From Maribacter algarum (ex Zhang et al. 2020) (GTDB lineage: Bacteria > Bacteroidota > Bacteroidia > Flavobacteriales > Flavobacteriaceae), in NCBI RefSeq assembly GCF_005885635.1, contig NZ_VATY01000003.1, positions 414,507 through 478,506 on the forward strand: DNA of 64,000 bases, given 5' to 3'. The position numbers and the translations under genes were made by a program. Under the pieces are notes generated by a model, which was not told where the DNA came from, made no database searches, and was given only the letters and a program-made list of their open reading frames with translations. Of the stretch, positions 1 through 8,877 are shown one piece after another (position 1 is the stretch's first letter; every line of letters starts with the position of its first letter).

Positions 1-685
1 TTCCCGCCGCTGCATTGATCTCATCGATCGCCGCCTGTACATCCGTTGCCGTTAAGCCCGATGTCGTATTGTCATAAGGGTTCGAACTCGCGTTCGTATC
101 GATGGTCTGGGTTGCCCCGCTCTCATCCGTATACGTGTAAACCCCGTTGACCGGAGCAGACATAGTGGACAATGAAGTATCGGTAATAAGTACGGTCCCG
201 CCTGCGGCATCCGTAAAGGTATATGTACCGTCAAGGTTGTCGGTCAAAGCCACGGTTCCCGCTGCTGCATTGATCTCATCGATCGCCGCCTGTACATCCG
301 TTGCCGTTAAGCCGGATGTCGCATTATCATAAGAAACATCCGCTGCAGTTTGGTCAAGAGAAGATAAGTCTACTGTAACGATATTTCCATTTTCTATTTC
401 AAGTGAAAGTAGATTAGTCAAAGAATCAAAAGCAAAGTTTTGAAGTTGTTGATCATCGGAAGAGGTCAGCTCCCAAGAATCACCATCCCAAAAATAGATA
501 GTCCCAGTATTGGTGTTAACGTAGATGTCGCCAGTATCGGCTCCTGCCGGAGTAACCATTCCTGGTGTTGTAACCGCAGTTCCGCTGAGAACCTCGCAAT
601 TACATTGATCTTCTAATGTGACCGTGGTTTGGGCAAATGCCAAACCTGATATTAGAAAAGTTAGTACTACAATTATTTTCTTCAT
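1..685 (-). CDS. Secreted repeat protein, 3' end missing (partial)
   Basis: An open frame of 228 codons starts at ATG 685-683 and runs off the left edge without a stop. The product begins with a clear signal peptide (MKKIIVVLTFLISGLAFAQ). A unique region of about 95 residues follows, with a Cys pair (DQCNCE) and a GDIYVNTNTGTIYFW stretch. Then comes an array of 85-residue units, each starting YDNxTSGLTATDVQAAIDEI; one full unit and the start of a second are visible. The ATDVQAAIDEI motif resembles repeats of bacterial surface and fibre-like proteins. The repeat part is clearly more GC-rich than the N-terminal part and the neighbouring genes, which suggests a separate origin or copying of the array. 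The true length, any sorting domain and the function lie outside the window; an exported adhesin or surface protein is an inference. Confidence 0.75.
   Translation of the reverse strand, partial: MKKIIVVLTFLISGLAFAQTTVTLEDQCNCEVLSGTAVTTPGMVTPAGADTGDIYVNTNTGTIYFWDGDSWELTSSDDQQLQNFAFDSLTNLLSLEIENGNIVTVDLSSLDQTAADVSYDNATSGLTATDVQAAIDEINAAAGTVALTDNLDGTYTFTDAAGGTVLITDTSLSTMSAPVNGVYTYTDESGATQTIDTNASSNPYDNTTSGLTATDVQAAIDEINAAAG
9..337. repeat. Direct repeat, 255-bp period, in the partial secreted gene
   Basis: Bases 9-82 recur at 264-337 with only about three mismatches, giving a period of exactly 255 bp (85 codons). This matches the protein repeat of the partial gene. More copies probably lie to the left of the window. 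Confidence 0.85.
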
Positions 686-1160
686 GACCATTACTTTACT
701 TAGAAATTGTATTGTCTACTTAATTTTTTTCATTGTTATCCTTCAATAAAGACCTGACGGCTTTCTTGAAAATTGTACTAAGCTGAATAGTTAACGGAAA
801 TCACGTTCGCAAAAGAACATGTACCATGGGAAAGAGAATGTAATTGCATTCTAAATGCCATCTTGTTTTCTGGACGAAAACCTTGGTTGAGTTCGGTTAA
901 GTTATTCATACTTTGGGTTGTGATTAAAACCATATTTGGTTGAATGGTTTAATTACACTTTACAAAAATAACCTTAAGACCCCCATTGGAAAATAAATGT
1001 TGTGTAACCGTTAAAATGTAATGTATAGGTCATAAAAGTTGAGGTTTTTGAATGTTTCATTGGTCGATTAAGCATTGTATATCAGTAAGTTCACAACTAT
1101 TATATGTAGGAAAAATCACTTGTAAGAACTGCCAAAAAGAGTGTTCTAAATGATTCGAGA
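686..1160. other. Intergenic region between two large secreted-protein genes
   Basis: This stretch of about 475 bases has no convincing gene. It is the upstream region of the partial minus-strand gene. It holds a minus-strand TATTTTTG (-7-like) at 963-970 without a clear TTG partner, an 18-bp near-palindrome at 835-852 (AGAATG...CATTCT) and an inverted repeat at 928-941 (AACCA-TATT-TGGTT). Any regulatory role is a guess. Confidence 0.5.
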
Positions 1161-4100
1161 CTAGTTCATTTTAACCCTATATGTGATTCTCCGATTCGTA
1201 ATAACCGATGATACATTTACAGTTAAGATTGTTGTATTAGAAATTATGGTAGTACAGATGAAAAGTGAATTAGAGACAAGAACTCGATATTGATTTCCAT
1301 TATCTGATGGAGTGGCATTTGTAATATTTAATGTACTCGTTGTTGTACCAGAATGGATGCCAGAATCGGTCAAATCTACCCAAGATGTTCCATTAAATGT
1401 TTGCCATTGATACCCATCTGAATTACTTGCAGTAACTGAAAAAGTACCGCTGCAACCAGGGCAAATAGTAAGATTTGCAGGTTGAGAACTAATGGAAGGA
1501 GCCGTTCCCGCTTCCTGAAAATCATAAGTTCCGTTGGAATCATTGTCTGCGGGCGTTTGATAACTGGCAGCTACAACAGTTCCATCGGTATTTACAGGCG
1601 GTGGATTTCCAGTACCATAATAATCGTTACTATCGGGATCTGCAGACAAATTTGAATACGCCTCAATAGCGTCATTACAGCCGTCAGCGTCACTATCAGA
1701 ATCTAAATGATCAGCTATTCCGTCCTCATCCGTATCAATATTTCCTGTCCAAATAATGGCATTTACCAAAAGGTCCTCACCATTCGAGTTAAAGCCCCCA
1801 GTACTATTTGTTAATGGCAACACGGTTCTTCTTCCAGGGGCAATTCCAGTATCCATTGCATCTCCTTCTTCCCATACTATCAATACCGCTTGTCCATTTG
1901 GATGATTTCCTAATTTTTGACCAGATACTACATTATTCACATAGAAAGCAGCATCGCCAACATCATAGTTACCCAAAGGTAAATTTGAGGTTATTGGATG
2001 GGTGTTATCGGTAATATTTATGAAATTGGTATTTGTATTTCCAGTGGCACCTGATGTACCTAAAATTTCGTCAAAAAGGGCATTCTCACTGGTAATTACC
2101 CCGTTTGTAGTAGTTGATAGATTGGCTACGTTAGCATAGGCGGTGCCGCTATTAACATCCTCGTACAAAAAGGTGACTGAAAAATCATTTGCATTCCCAC
2201 CTACGTTATCATCTACAACGGTCACAGTATAACCGAGTGCTGTCAGTTTATCAATTGTATTTTGTTCTTCTGTTTCAGGTGTCCCTTGTGTTACCCATAA
2301 TACTGTTTTCGCTCGTTCAACCGTATCTAAAATACCATCGTTATCATCATCTAAATCACATACATCGTTTATTCCATCTCCATCAGTATCTACTCCTGTG
2401 GGGTCGGCGCAGGGCTCATCAATGGTCACTGTGGCACTATCTGATAAGCCTGCACTTGGACATAAAGTGACCTGAGCATCAGAAATTGTATAATCGAAAG
2501 TGGCTCCAGGAAAAGGTATACCTGCGCTGTATGTATAGGTCACTAACCCATTATCCGCATCATCTATTGTTACCGAACCTATTGCTGGTTGAACTATGCT
2601 TTCAATGTAGAAATTTTCTCCATCAGGTTCAGAATCATTGTCAAAAAGATTAATCTGAACCGAAACTGCTGTTCCATAAGATACCGTTTCAAAGTCATCA
2701 TTGGCTACGGGAGCGTTTTCATTTTGCAAAGATTCGGCATCCGTAGTGGTAAGTGTATAATGATTGGTTCCGGCAATTAGACTCGGTTGAGCTATCCCAG
2801 TAGCAATCAGGCGGGTAAAACCATCGATTGGGTCATAAAAATTGGGGTAATGTACTTCAATTAAATAGGTCTGATTTTCACCTAGTGGTAAACCAAAGTG
2901 TACTTCTTCCGGTTGTTGAGTTCCATGTCCGAATACACCATTAACTTGCCGAAGTCCGCTAATAATGTTTCCATCACAATCACGTATCAAAACATTGGTG
3001 CCGATAGCTGTTCTTCCAGCAAAACCACCGGTGGATCCATCGGCATTTCTATCTTCTGAAACATTCACCATCAAGTGGTTATTTCGATTAGCAACAGGTA
3101 GCTGATTTACATATAATCGATTTGTGCCGCTTATGCTCATATAAATATCCAAGTCACCATCATCATCAAAATCGACCATCGTGGTACCCTCACCGTTGCT
3201 GGAATTAAATGTTTGGGGATCCAAACTAAATGTCATTGCAGCTCCACTACCTATCACTCCTGGTGCAGGGGTTGGGCTATTTAATTGATTGATATACAGA
3301 TAACTTCGATTATTTCCTACTAAGATTATATCGATATCCCCATCATTATCAATGTCACCTCCAGCCAAGGCATCTATACTTGCGTTTGAATTACCTTGAT
3401 TCGTGTTAGAAGGTTGGGGTAGGCCAGGGAAAACAGTCGCCCCCAGGGCAGTCCAAACACCCGGGCCGTCATTCCTAAATATTTGGGTAAGATCGTTTTC
3501 TGTCCAAACTGCATCTAAGTCTCCGTCATTATCGAGATCCCATAACCCGTTACCACCTTTGTTATTATTGTGCGCTTGCGCCAAATCAGAACCGTTTGAG
3601 AAAACACCTCCTTGATTAAGAAAAAAATCGTTTTCATTTCTTTTACGCATGAAAATATCTACCCATCCATCATCATCTACATCCGCTGCTGTGCCATAAT
3701 CTCCATCGCTGGCAAATTGATTTAGCCCAAAATTAACGACCCCATTGCCATTACCTGTGGTAATGTGGGTAAACATACTAGTCGCCGGAGGGTTTATTAT
3801 CGTATGTGAAATATGACTGATATAATTGTTCCTTAATAGTTCAATACCATAGTTATGGCTATCAAAAAAGATGTCTAAATCACCATCGCCCTCAAAATCG
3901 AAGAAACCCGCTCCCTCAGCATTAATTGGATTAATATTTATTGTATAACCACTCCGACCTACAGTTATTGGGGTATAACCTCCTTTTCCATCACCAAAGG
4001 AACCATCTTGATTCTGAATGAAAATCTGAAAAGCTGGATTACTGTTTGTATTACCGTGCGATCCTATCATGAAATCTGGGCGCCCGTCATTGTTTAAATC

Positions 4101-4430
4101 TCCCCAGACAGCTTGGCGTTCAGCAGCGGAACTCAACATGCCAGGAGCTAAAGTGGCTTGAACATTCGAATAGGTTCCGGAATTATTACGCATAAGGTAA
4201 CTTTTAGAATTGGTGTTTTCTAATACCAATACATCGAGGTCCCCATCACGATCAAAATCAGACCAAGCATGCCCCCCGTCCTTATTACCTGAAATATTAA
4301 GTCCGTGCGCCGTCGCACTTTCAATAAACGTAGTTTGAGAAGTAGCCATAAAAGAAGCCATCAACATAAAATATAGGAGTATCCTATCCATGTTGTTCTG
4401 AGGAAACTTCGATGGTTGTATAGAATTCAT
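1161..4430 (-). CDS. Large secreted FG-GAP/ASPIC repeat protein with Ig-like domain
   Basis: 1089 residues, predicted exported. The signal peptide core is at about residues 14-32 (MDRILLYFMLMASFMATSQ), so translation may start at Met14 (4391) rather than at 4430. Seven FG-GAP/VCBS-type repeats with DxDxDGDxD calcium-binding loops lie between about 55 and 445. A UnbV/ASPIC-like domain covers about 450-550, and a cadherin-like Big_9 type domain about 573-672. A thrombospondin-3-like block (VDTDGDGINDVCDLDDD) is at about 680-705. Residues 708-895 look like a Rossmann-type ThuA/glutamine-amidotransferase-like domain (KTVLWVTQG). A second acidic block and an Ig-like domain (about 978-1072) follow. 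The last 14 residues (VITNRRITYRVKMN) match the end of the next gene's product. A surface or extracellular binding role is inferred; no enzymatic activity can be assigned. Confidence 0.85.
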   Translation of the reverse strand: MNSIQPSKFPQNNMDRILLYFMLMASFMATSQTTFIESATAHGLNISGNKDGGHAWSDFDRDGDLDVLVLENTNSKSYLMRNNSGTYSNVQATLAPGMLSSAAERQAVWGDLNNDGRPDFMIGSHGNTNSNPAFQIFIQNQDGSFGDGKGGYTPITVGRSGYTININPINAEGAGFFDFEGDGDLDIFFDSHNYGIELLRNNYISHISHTIINPPATSMFTHITTGNGNGVVNFGLNQFASDGDYGTAADVDDDGWVDIFMRKRNENDFFLNQGGVFSNGSDLAQAHNNNKGGNGLWDLDNDGDLDAVWTENDLTQIFRNDGPGVWTALGATVFPGLPQPSNTNQGNSNASIDALAGGDIDNDGDIDIILVGNNRSYLYINQLNSPTPAPGVIGSGAAMTFSLDPQTFNSSNGEGTTMVDFDDDGDLDIYMSISGTNRLYVNQLPVANRNNHLMVNVSEDRNADGSTGGFAGRTAIGTNVLIRDCDGNIISGLRQVNGVFGHGTQQPEEVHFGLPLGENQTYLIEVHYPNFYDPIDGFTRLIATGIAQPSLIAGTNHYTLTTTDAESLQNENAPVANDDFETVSYGTAVSVQINLFDNDSEPDGENFYIESIVQPAIGSVTIDDADNGLVTYTYSAGIPFPGATFDYTISDAQVTLCPSAGLSDSATVTIDEPCADPTGVDTDGDGINDVCDLDDDNDGILDTVERAKTVLWVTQGTPETEEQNTIDKLTALGYTVTVVDDNVGGNANDFSVTFLYEDVNSGTAYANVANLSTTTNGVITSENALFDEILGTSGATGNTNTNFINITDNTHPITSNLPLGNYDVGDAAFYVNNVVSGQKLGNHPNGQAVLIVWEEGDAMDTGIAPGRRTVLPLTNSTGGFNSNGEDLLVNAIIWTGNIDTDEDGIADHLDSDSDADGCNDAIEAYSNLSADPDSNDYYGTGNPPPVNTDGTVVAASYQTPADNDSNGTYDFQEAGTAPSISSQPANLTICPGCSGTFSVTASNSDGYQWQTFNGTSWVDLTDSGIHSGTTTSTLNITNATPSDNGNQYRVLVSNSLFICTTIISNTTILTVNVSSVITNRRITYRVKMN

Positions 4431-4653
4431 TTTTTGGGACTTAGACCAAGGAAAGTCAATAGAACCGCTCCCAGTTTAATTAAGTTCTAAGATATTGGAT
4501 GGCTTAAAAGTGATAAAAAAAATGTTGTGAAGGTCTATTATAACATCATCTAGCAAGAGAAAGTTGAGGTTTTCCGTTATTATAATGGAGGTTTACAACT
4601 ATAACAACACCCTATAAATCAGTGATTTATAGTTATTTTTTGTAAGAAAAGGG

Positions 4654-7600
4654 CTAATCTTTCTTTACGCGATAGGTGATTCTTCTGTTTGTAATAACCG
4701 TAAAGGCCTTCAATTTGCTGAAGGGTGAAAACTCAGAAGTAGAATTTGCTATTGTTGCTGTTGCTGTAAGATCATCTCCTAATAATACGCCAGGAGGTAC
4801 TGCGAAAGTGAAGCTGAATTTATTGGTATTATCTGTATTACTATCATCATCGAAATAGAATGAGGTCCCAGAATCCGTATCAGAACCACTACCCTCAACC
4901 AAGGTAGCTAAAAACACTTGACCTTCTCCATAATCTGCGGAAAGTCCTAATTGATTATCACCCAAGGTAGCTGTGCCTTGATTGACATCAGTCAGAAAAA
5001 ACTCAATCGTAGCACCAGGTCTTGACCAACCAGAGACAACAACGTTCGAACCTGATTTGTAGGCTGTTTGAATTATTGGAAAATTTAGTAAGCCATTTGG
5101 GCCGCTATCTCCATCTCCAGAATCGTTTAATGTGACTCCATCTCCGTTTAGATCAATACCTAGGGCATCACCATTGGTTCCATTATTATAAAAGGAGTTT
5201 CTCGAAATAAGGTTTCCAGAGGTGTTAGAGCCATTTAAAACTAAACCAGCACCACCGTTATCATAGATGACATTATTCACCACTTGATTGTTGCTACCAA
5301 TCATTGAAATACCGAAATCACCGGGGTTACCAACACAAGTACCTGTATTTTGTCCTGAACCCGTAATTGTATTTTCAAGAATATCAACCCCACCGGAGCC
5401 TCCAGTTGATTTCACACCTATTCCTTGCGAATCTTCAATAAGATTATTTTGAATGAGAACACCATTCGAACCATTTCGGATGTCTATACCAAGGTCACAA
5501 GGATTATCACCAATATTGAATATATGATTTCCTTGAATTGTTTTTGTTCCGGTTCCTCCATTTACGAAAACCCCTGCATTCGTAGTCGTTGCAATGTAAT
5601 TCGATTCAACAAAAAGATTGGTAACAGTTGTACCCTCTATTTCAACACCATAGGGGGAGATGCCAGCATTGACCCCTAGCGCATTTACACCAATAAGGGA
5701 GTTGGAAACTGTACTACCGCTGCCATCATCAAATAAAATTGCTGTCCTTTGGTCTGCATAAATCGCAAGATTACGTATTACATCATTGTCACCTTGAATC
5801 TGAAAGACATCACCATTACTTCTATGTACTTGAATTTCAGGTAATTCAAAATTCTGAAGATTAGTACTTGACGTACCAACCGCTGTTCCACCGGCTCCTA
5901 TCGTGCCTGAATTTGTGTCACCCGAATATGCTGTTTGCGTTCTTCCATCTATAACAATATTTGGGCCAGTTATGGCGCTCAAAGGACTTCCATTTGAAAT
6001 ACTAATATCGAAATAACCACTTGCAAAATTGCTATCAGCCGTCCGTCCTAAGGGGTCGGATGTTGGTGGAATCATGAATATCGAGGTATCATCACCAGCT
6101 ACGGGGTCAAAAATACTATTTGTAACAATATCAATTCCTGAGGCATTTAAAGTATTGGCATTAACAATAAATTGTTCAAGTGATCCCTGGCCATCCTCGT
6201 TGGTGTTTACAATGGTATTAAAGTTGAAACCGAAATCCATTCCAATGGCTCCTTCACTGCTTATCGATACGGAAGCGACGGATTGAGCTCCCGTTAAAAC
6301 ACCAACGATCGTGTCAACACCTGCAGGATTTGCACCACCAATTTCGGTGGTGACTCCAGTTAAGGTACTTGACCCGAAATTAGTTCTGAAGGTTTGTACC
6401 GGCACACATGATGTACAAGTGCTACCTCCAGATCTAGTAGATCGAACCGTACTATTTACAGCTCTTAAGCTATAACTTCCATCAGCCATACCTCCAAAGG
6501 CAAATGCACCATTGACATCTGTTGTTTGTGTATCGAAAAGATTTCCTGCATTATCGTAAAGTTCGACGGTAGTACCTGGAATAGGAACTCCGGATGAAGC
6601 TGCTAAATCTCTACCATTGCCTCCACCATAATTGACATCCTCGAAAACGGTACCTGTAATCAAATTCGATGGTACTTTGAGCAAAACGGAGTTCATGATT
6701 ACCAAATCTTGCCCTACCTGAACCCTTGTGGTGGCTGAAGATTCACCTTGTTGCAGAAAAGTAGAAACGTCATAGGTGTCCAAATCAACCCCATATATAT
6801 TTGAATTATTGACAACAGGAGCAGCCGTATTATCATAAATTGTGGAGTTAAATGGATTGGTACCTGTTTGACCACCATCCCCACTTAGCGTGTTTGTTCC
6901 AGCTGAAGTTGTGATAAATTGAAGATTTTCATTGTTGGCCAAGGTATCATCCCCCTCCCAGGATAATACAGAAGTTTTTGATCCCGCTGATCCGATAGCA
7001 TAAAAACCTGAAAGTGTAAACGTAGATACTGCATCAGACCCCCCATCAAAACCATTATAAAAGTTAATGGTTACCGCAGGTAACGATAACTCTTCATAAA
7101 AAACTAATAAGGACCAGCCTCCTAAAACTGTTGCACTATTACAATATGTAGCTGAATTATCAATCGTAAGGTTTGTTACGGTAAAAGTTGTCGTATTCAC
7201 ATTAGGGGTGGCATCTATTATGGTGGTCACATCGGCCACCATACCGTAAAAGTCCCGGTTGCCGGAGTGTAAATACGAATTCACCAATTGCGCTTCTACA
7301 CTCTGCCCTTGGAATGTTACATTAGTGTCGGGAGTGGGGTTTGAATGCGCCCATATTAAGTAGGCCCTTTCAATAGTGCCCGTACCAGGTACTGTTGTTG
7401 TCAATCCTGTCGCAGAAGAGGTATTTGTAATAGTACATGCGTTGACACCATTTGATTGAGTCCTAAAAGTACCACCGGTTACTGCATAATCATAATAGCC
7501 ATTAATTTGTTCAAACAAAGTCAATGGTTGGTCGTTTAAGATAATTTCATCATCGTCAATTGTACCTGTAGCGGTATCTGCAATATTTACGTTGCCATCA

Positions 7601-8643
7601 GTGCTGCTGGTGAAACTAATTGTAAAATTTTCAGATGTTTCAAAAAAGGAATCATCCGTAATCGATATCGTTATTACATCGGTGTCACTTGCTGTACCAT
7701 CAAAACTCAATGTACCAGTATAAAAACCAGATCCTGTAGTATAATCGACCCCCTCACTTGCTGTTCCTGCAGTGATTACATAATCAACGGTAAAAGATGC
7801 TGGCCTATCACCTCCAGTATGAGTGGCTGTAAATATCATTGAACCAGAATCTTCCGTTTCCGTTTCATTATCAATTAGAATTACGGCTTCAACATCATCG
7901 TTATTTATCGTACCGGTAGCAGTATCTGTAATATCTACGGAAACATCGGTTACCGAGGTAAATTGAATTGTATAGGTTTCGTTAGGCTCAAAATCAAAAT
8001 CATTGGTGATCAAAACTGTTATTTGCTCTGTATCACCGACGGTCCCATTAAAATTTAACGTTCCAGTATAGAGTCCAGAACTTGTACTATAGTCAACCCC
8101 CTGGGTAGCTGAACCTGCAGTAATAGAATAATTAGCACTAAAAGAACCCGATGCAGAAGCACCAATATGCTCCACTGTAAATACTGCAGGACCATTATTT
8201 TCGTCAATCGCGACATCTGTTACATCAAGAGTGGGTGTTGGTGCTAAAATATCAAAACTCACATCAAGTAAGGGTACTGTTAGATCTGACGTCAATATTA
8301 TTACACCATCTTGTCTAACAGTGACTGAAGAAGCCCCGTTCCATCCATCTCCCCAACCATCTTCCATTCTAATGTAGTAATTTGTGCCGAATGGGATGCC
8401 CGGAAACGACTGAGAGCCAGTGTACGTGTCGTTCGAAAAGTCAGTTGTGAAACAGTTTGTTGGCATACATACTGTGCCCAAAGTAGTGTTCGAGGAATTT
8501 CTTAGCAATACTCTATTTTCCTCGGCCCAGCTAGGCCAAACAACATCTATTGTAATCGTAGCCTGAGCAAATGATAATGTGCTCACAAATGCAAAAAATG
8601 TAAGCAGCAAAAAAAATTGAAATTTTGGTCTGGTAGGTTTCAT
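4654..8643 (-). CDS. Giant secreted protein: Calx-beta domains, CnaB-like domain, beta-helix
   Basis: 1329 residues with a signal peptide at 1-27 (ending LSFAQ). A Trp/Gly-rich region (DGWGDGWNG near 95-103) comes first. Two Calx-beta domains follow at about 140-250 and 255-366, each ending TATGTI(N/D)(N/D)D, then a DUF3344-like beta-rich region at about 378-660. A prealbumin/CnaB-like domain starts near ITGTVFEDVNYGGGNG. A right-handed beta-helix with repeated NNxIxxN-type turns fills about 800-1200. The end is VITNRRITYRVKKD. There is no recognisable Por_Secre_tail or CHU_C sorting domain, so the basic tail may replace it. The domain mix suggests a cell-surface adhesin or matrix protein. 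A near-perfect 21-base palindrome (4613-4633) lies just downstream and may end transcription, though it lacks a U-run. Confidence 0.85.
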   Translation of the reverse strand: MKPTRPKFQFFLLLTFFAFVSTLSFAQATITIDVVWPSWAEENRVLLRNSSNTTLGTVCMPTNCFTTDFSNDTYTGSQSFPGIPFGTNYYIRMEDGWGDGWNGASSVTVRQDGVIILTSDLTVPLLDVSFDILAPTPTLDVTDVAIDENNGPAVFTVEHIGASASGSFSANYSITAGSATQGVDYSTSSGLYTGTLNFNGTVGDTEQITVLITNDFDFEPNETYTIQFTSVTDVSVDITDTATGTINNDDVEAVILIDNETETEDSGSMIFTATHTGGDRPASFTVDYVITAGTASEGVDYTTGSGFYTGTLSFDGTASDTDVITISITDDSFFETSENFTISFTSSTDGNVNIADTATGTIDDDEIILNDQPLTLFEQINGYYDYAVTGGTFRTQSNGVNACTITNTSSATGLTTTVPGTGTIERAYLIWAHSNPTPDTNVTFQGQSVEAQLVNSYLHSGNRDFYGMVADVTTIIDATPNVNTTTFTVTNLTIDNSATYCNSATVLGGWSLLVFYEELSLPAVTINFYNGFDGGSDAVSTFTLSGFYAIGSAGSKTSVLSWEGDDTLANNENLQFITTSAGTNTLSGDGGQTGTNPFNSTIYDNTAAPVVNNSNIYGVDLDTYDVSTFLQQGESSATTRVQVGQDLVIMNSVLLKVPSNLITGTVFEDVNYGGGNGRDLAASSGVPIPGTTVELYDNAGNLFDTQTTDVNGAFAFGGMADGSYSLRAVNSTVRSTRSGGSTCTSCVPVQTFRTNFGSSTLTGVTTEIGGANPAGVDTIVGVLTGAQSVASVSISSEGAIGMDFGFNFNTIVNTNEDGQGSLEQFIVNANTLNASGIDIVTNSIFDPVAGDDTSIFMIPPTSDPLGRTADSNFASGYFDISISNGSPLSAITGPNIVIDGRTQTAYSGDTNSGTIGAGGTAVGTSSTNLQNFELPEIQVHRSNGDVFQIQGDNDVIRNLAIYADQRTAILFDDGSGSTVSNSLIGVNALGVNAGISPYGVEIEGTTVTNLFVESNYIATTTNAGVFVNGGTGTKTIQGNHIFNIGDNPCDLGIDIRNGSNGVLIQNNLIEDSQGIGVKSTGGSGGVDILENTITGSGQNTGTCVGNPGDFGISMIGSNNQVVNNVIYDNGGAGLVLNGSNTSGNLISRNSFYNNGTNGDALGIDLNGDGVTLNDSGDGDSGPNGLLNFPIIQTAYKSGSNVVVSGWSRPGATIEFFLTDVNQGTATLGDNQLGLSADYGEGQVFLATLVEGSGSDTDSGTSFYFDDDSNTDNTNKFSFTFAVPPGVLLGDDLTATATIANSTSEFSPFSKLKAFTVITNRRITYRVKKD

Positions 8644-8818
8644 TTAGGGTACTTCAATCTTGTACTAACCAAAAATAGACGGAATACACTATTCTACCCA
8701 ACATATGTTGTGTACTATTGGAATATGGCTATGAAAGAATCAAAAAAAGGTGTGAAAGAAAAGTCAAATACATCCGAAACGTACTGAAAAAAGAAAGTCA
8801 CTGATTTTTTGAAATAAG

Positions 8819-8847
8819 AAAAGGAAGCTATAGTTAAGCTTCCTTTT
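8819..8847 (-). terminator. Rho-independent terminator of the porE operon
   Basis: A perfect 11-bp stem (AAAAGGAAGCT / AGCTTCCTTTT) with a 7-base loop lies 31 bases past the porE stop codon. U-rich sequence lies on both sides, so it could work in both directions. Confidence 0.8.
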
Positions 8848-8877
8848 TAATCTTTTTGTAGTACAAAATTGATGAAA

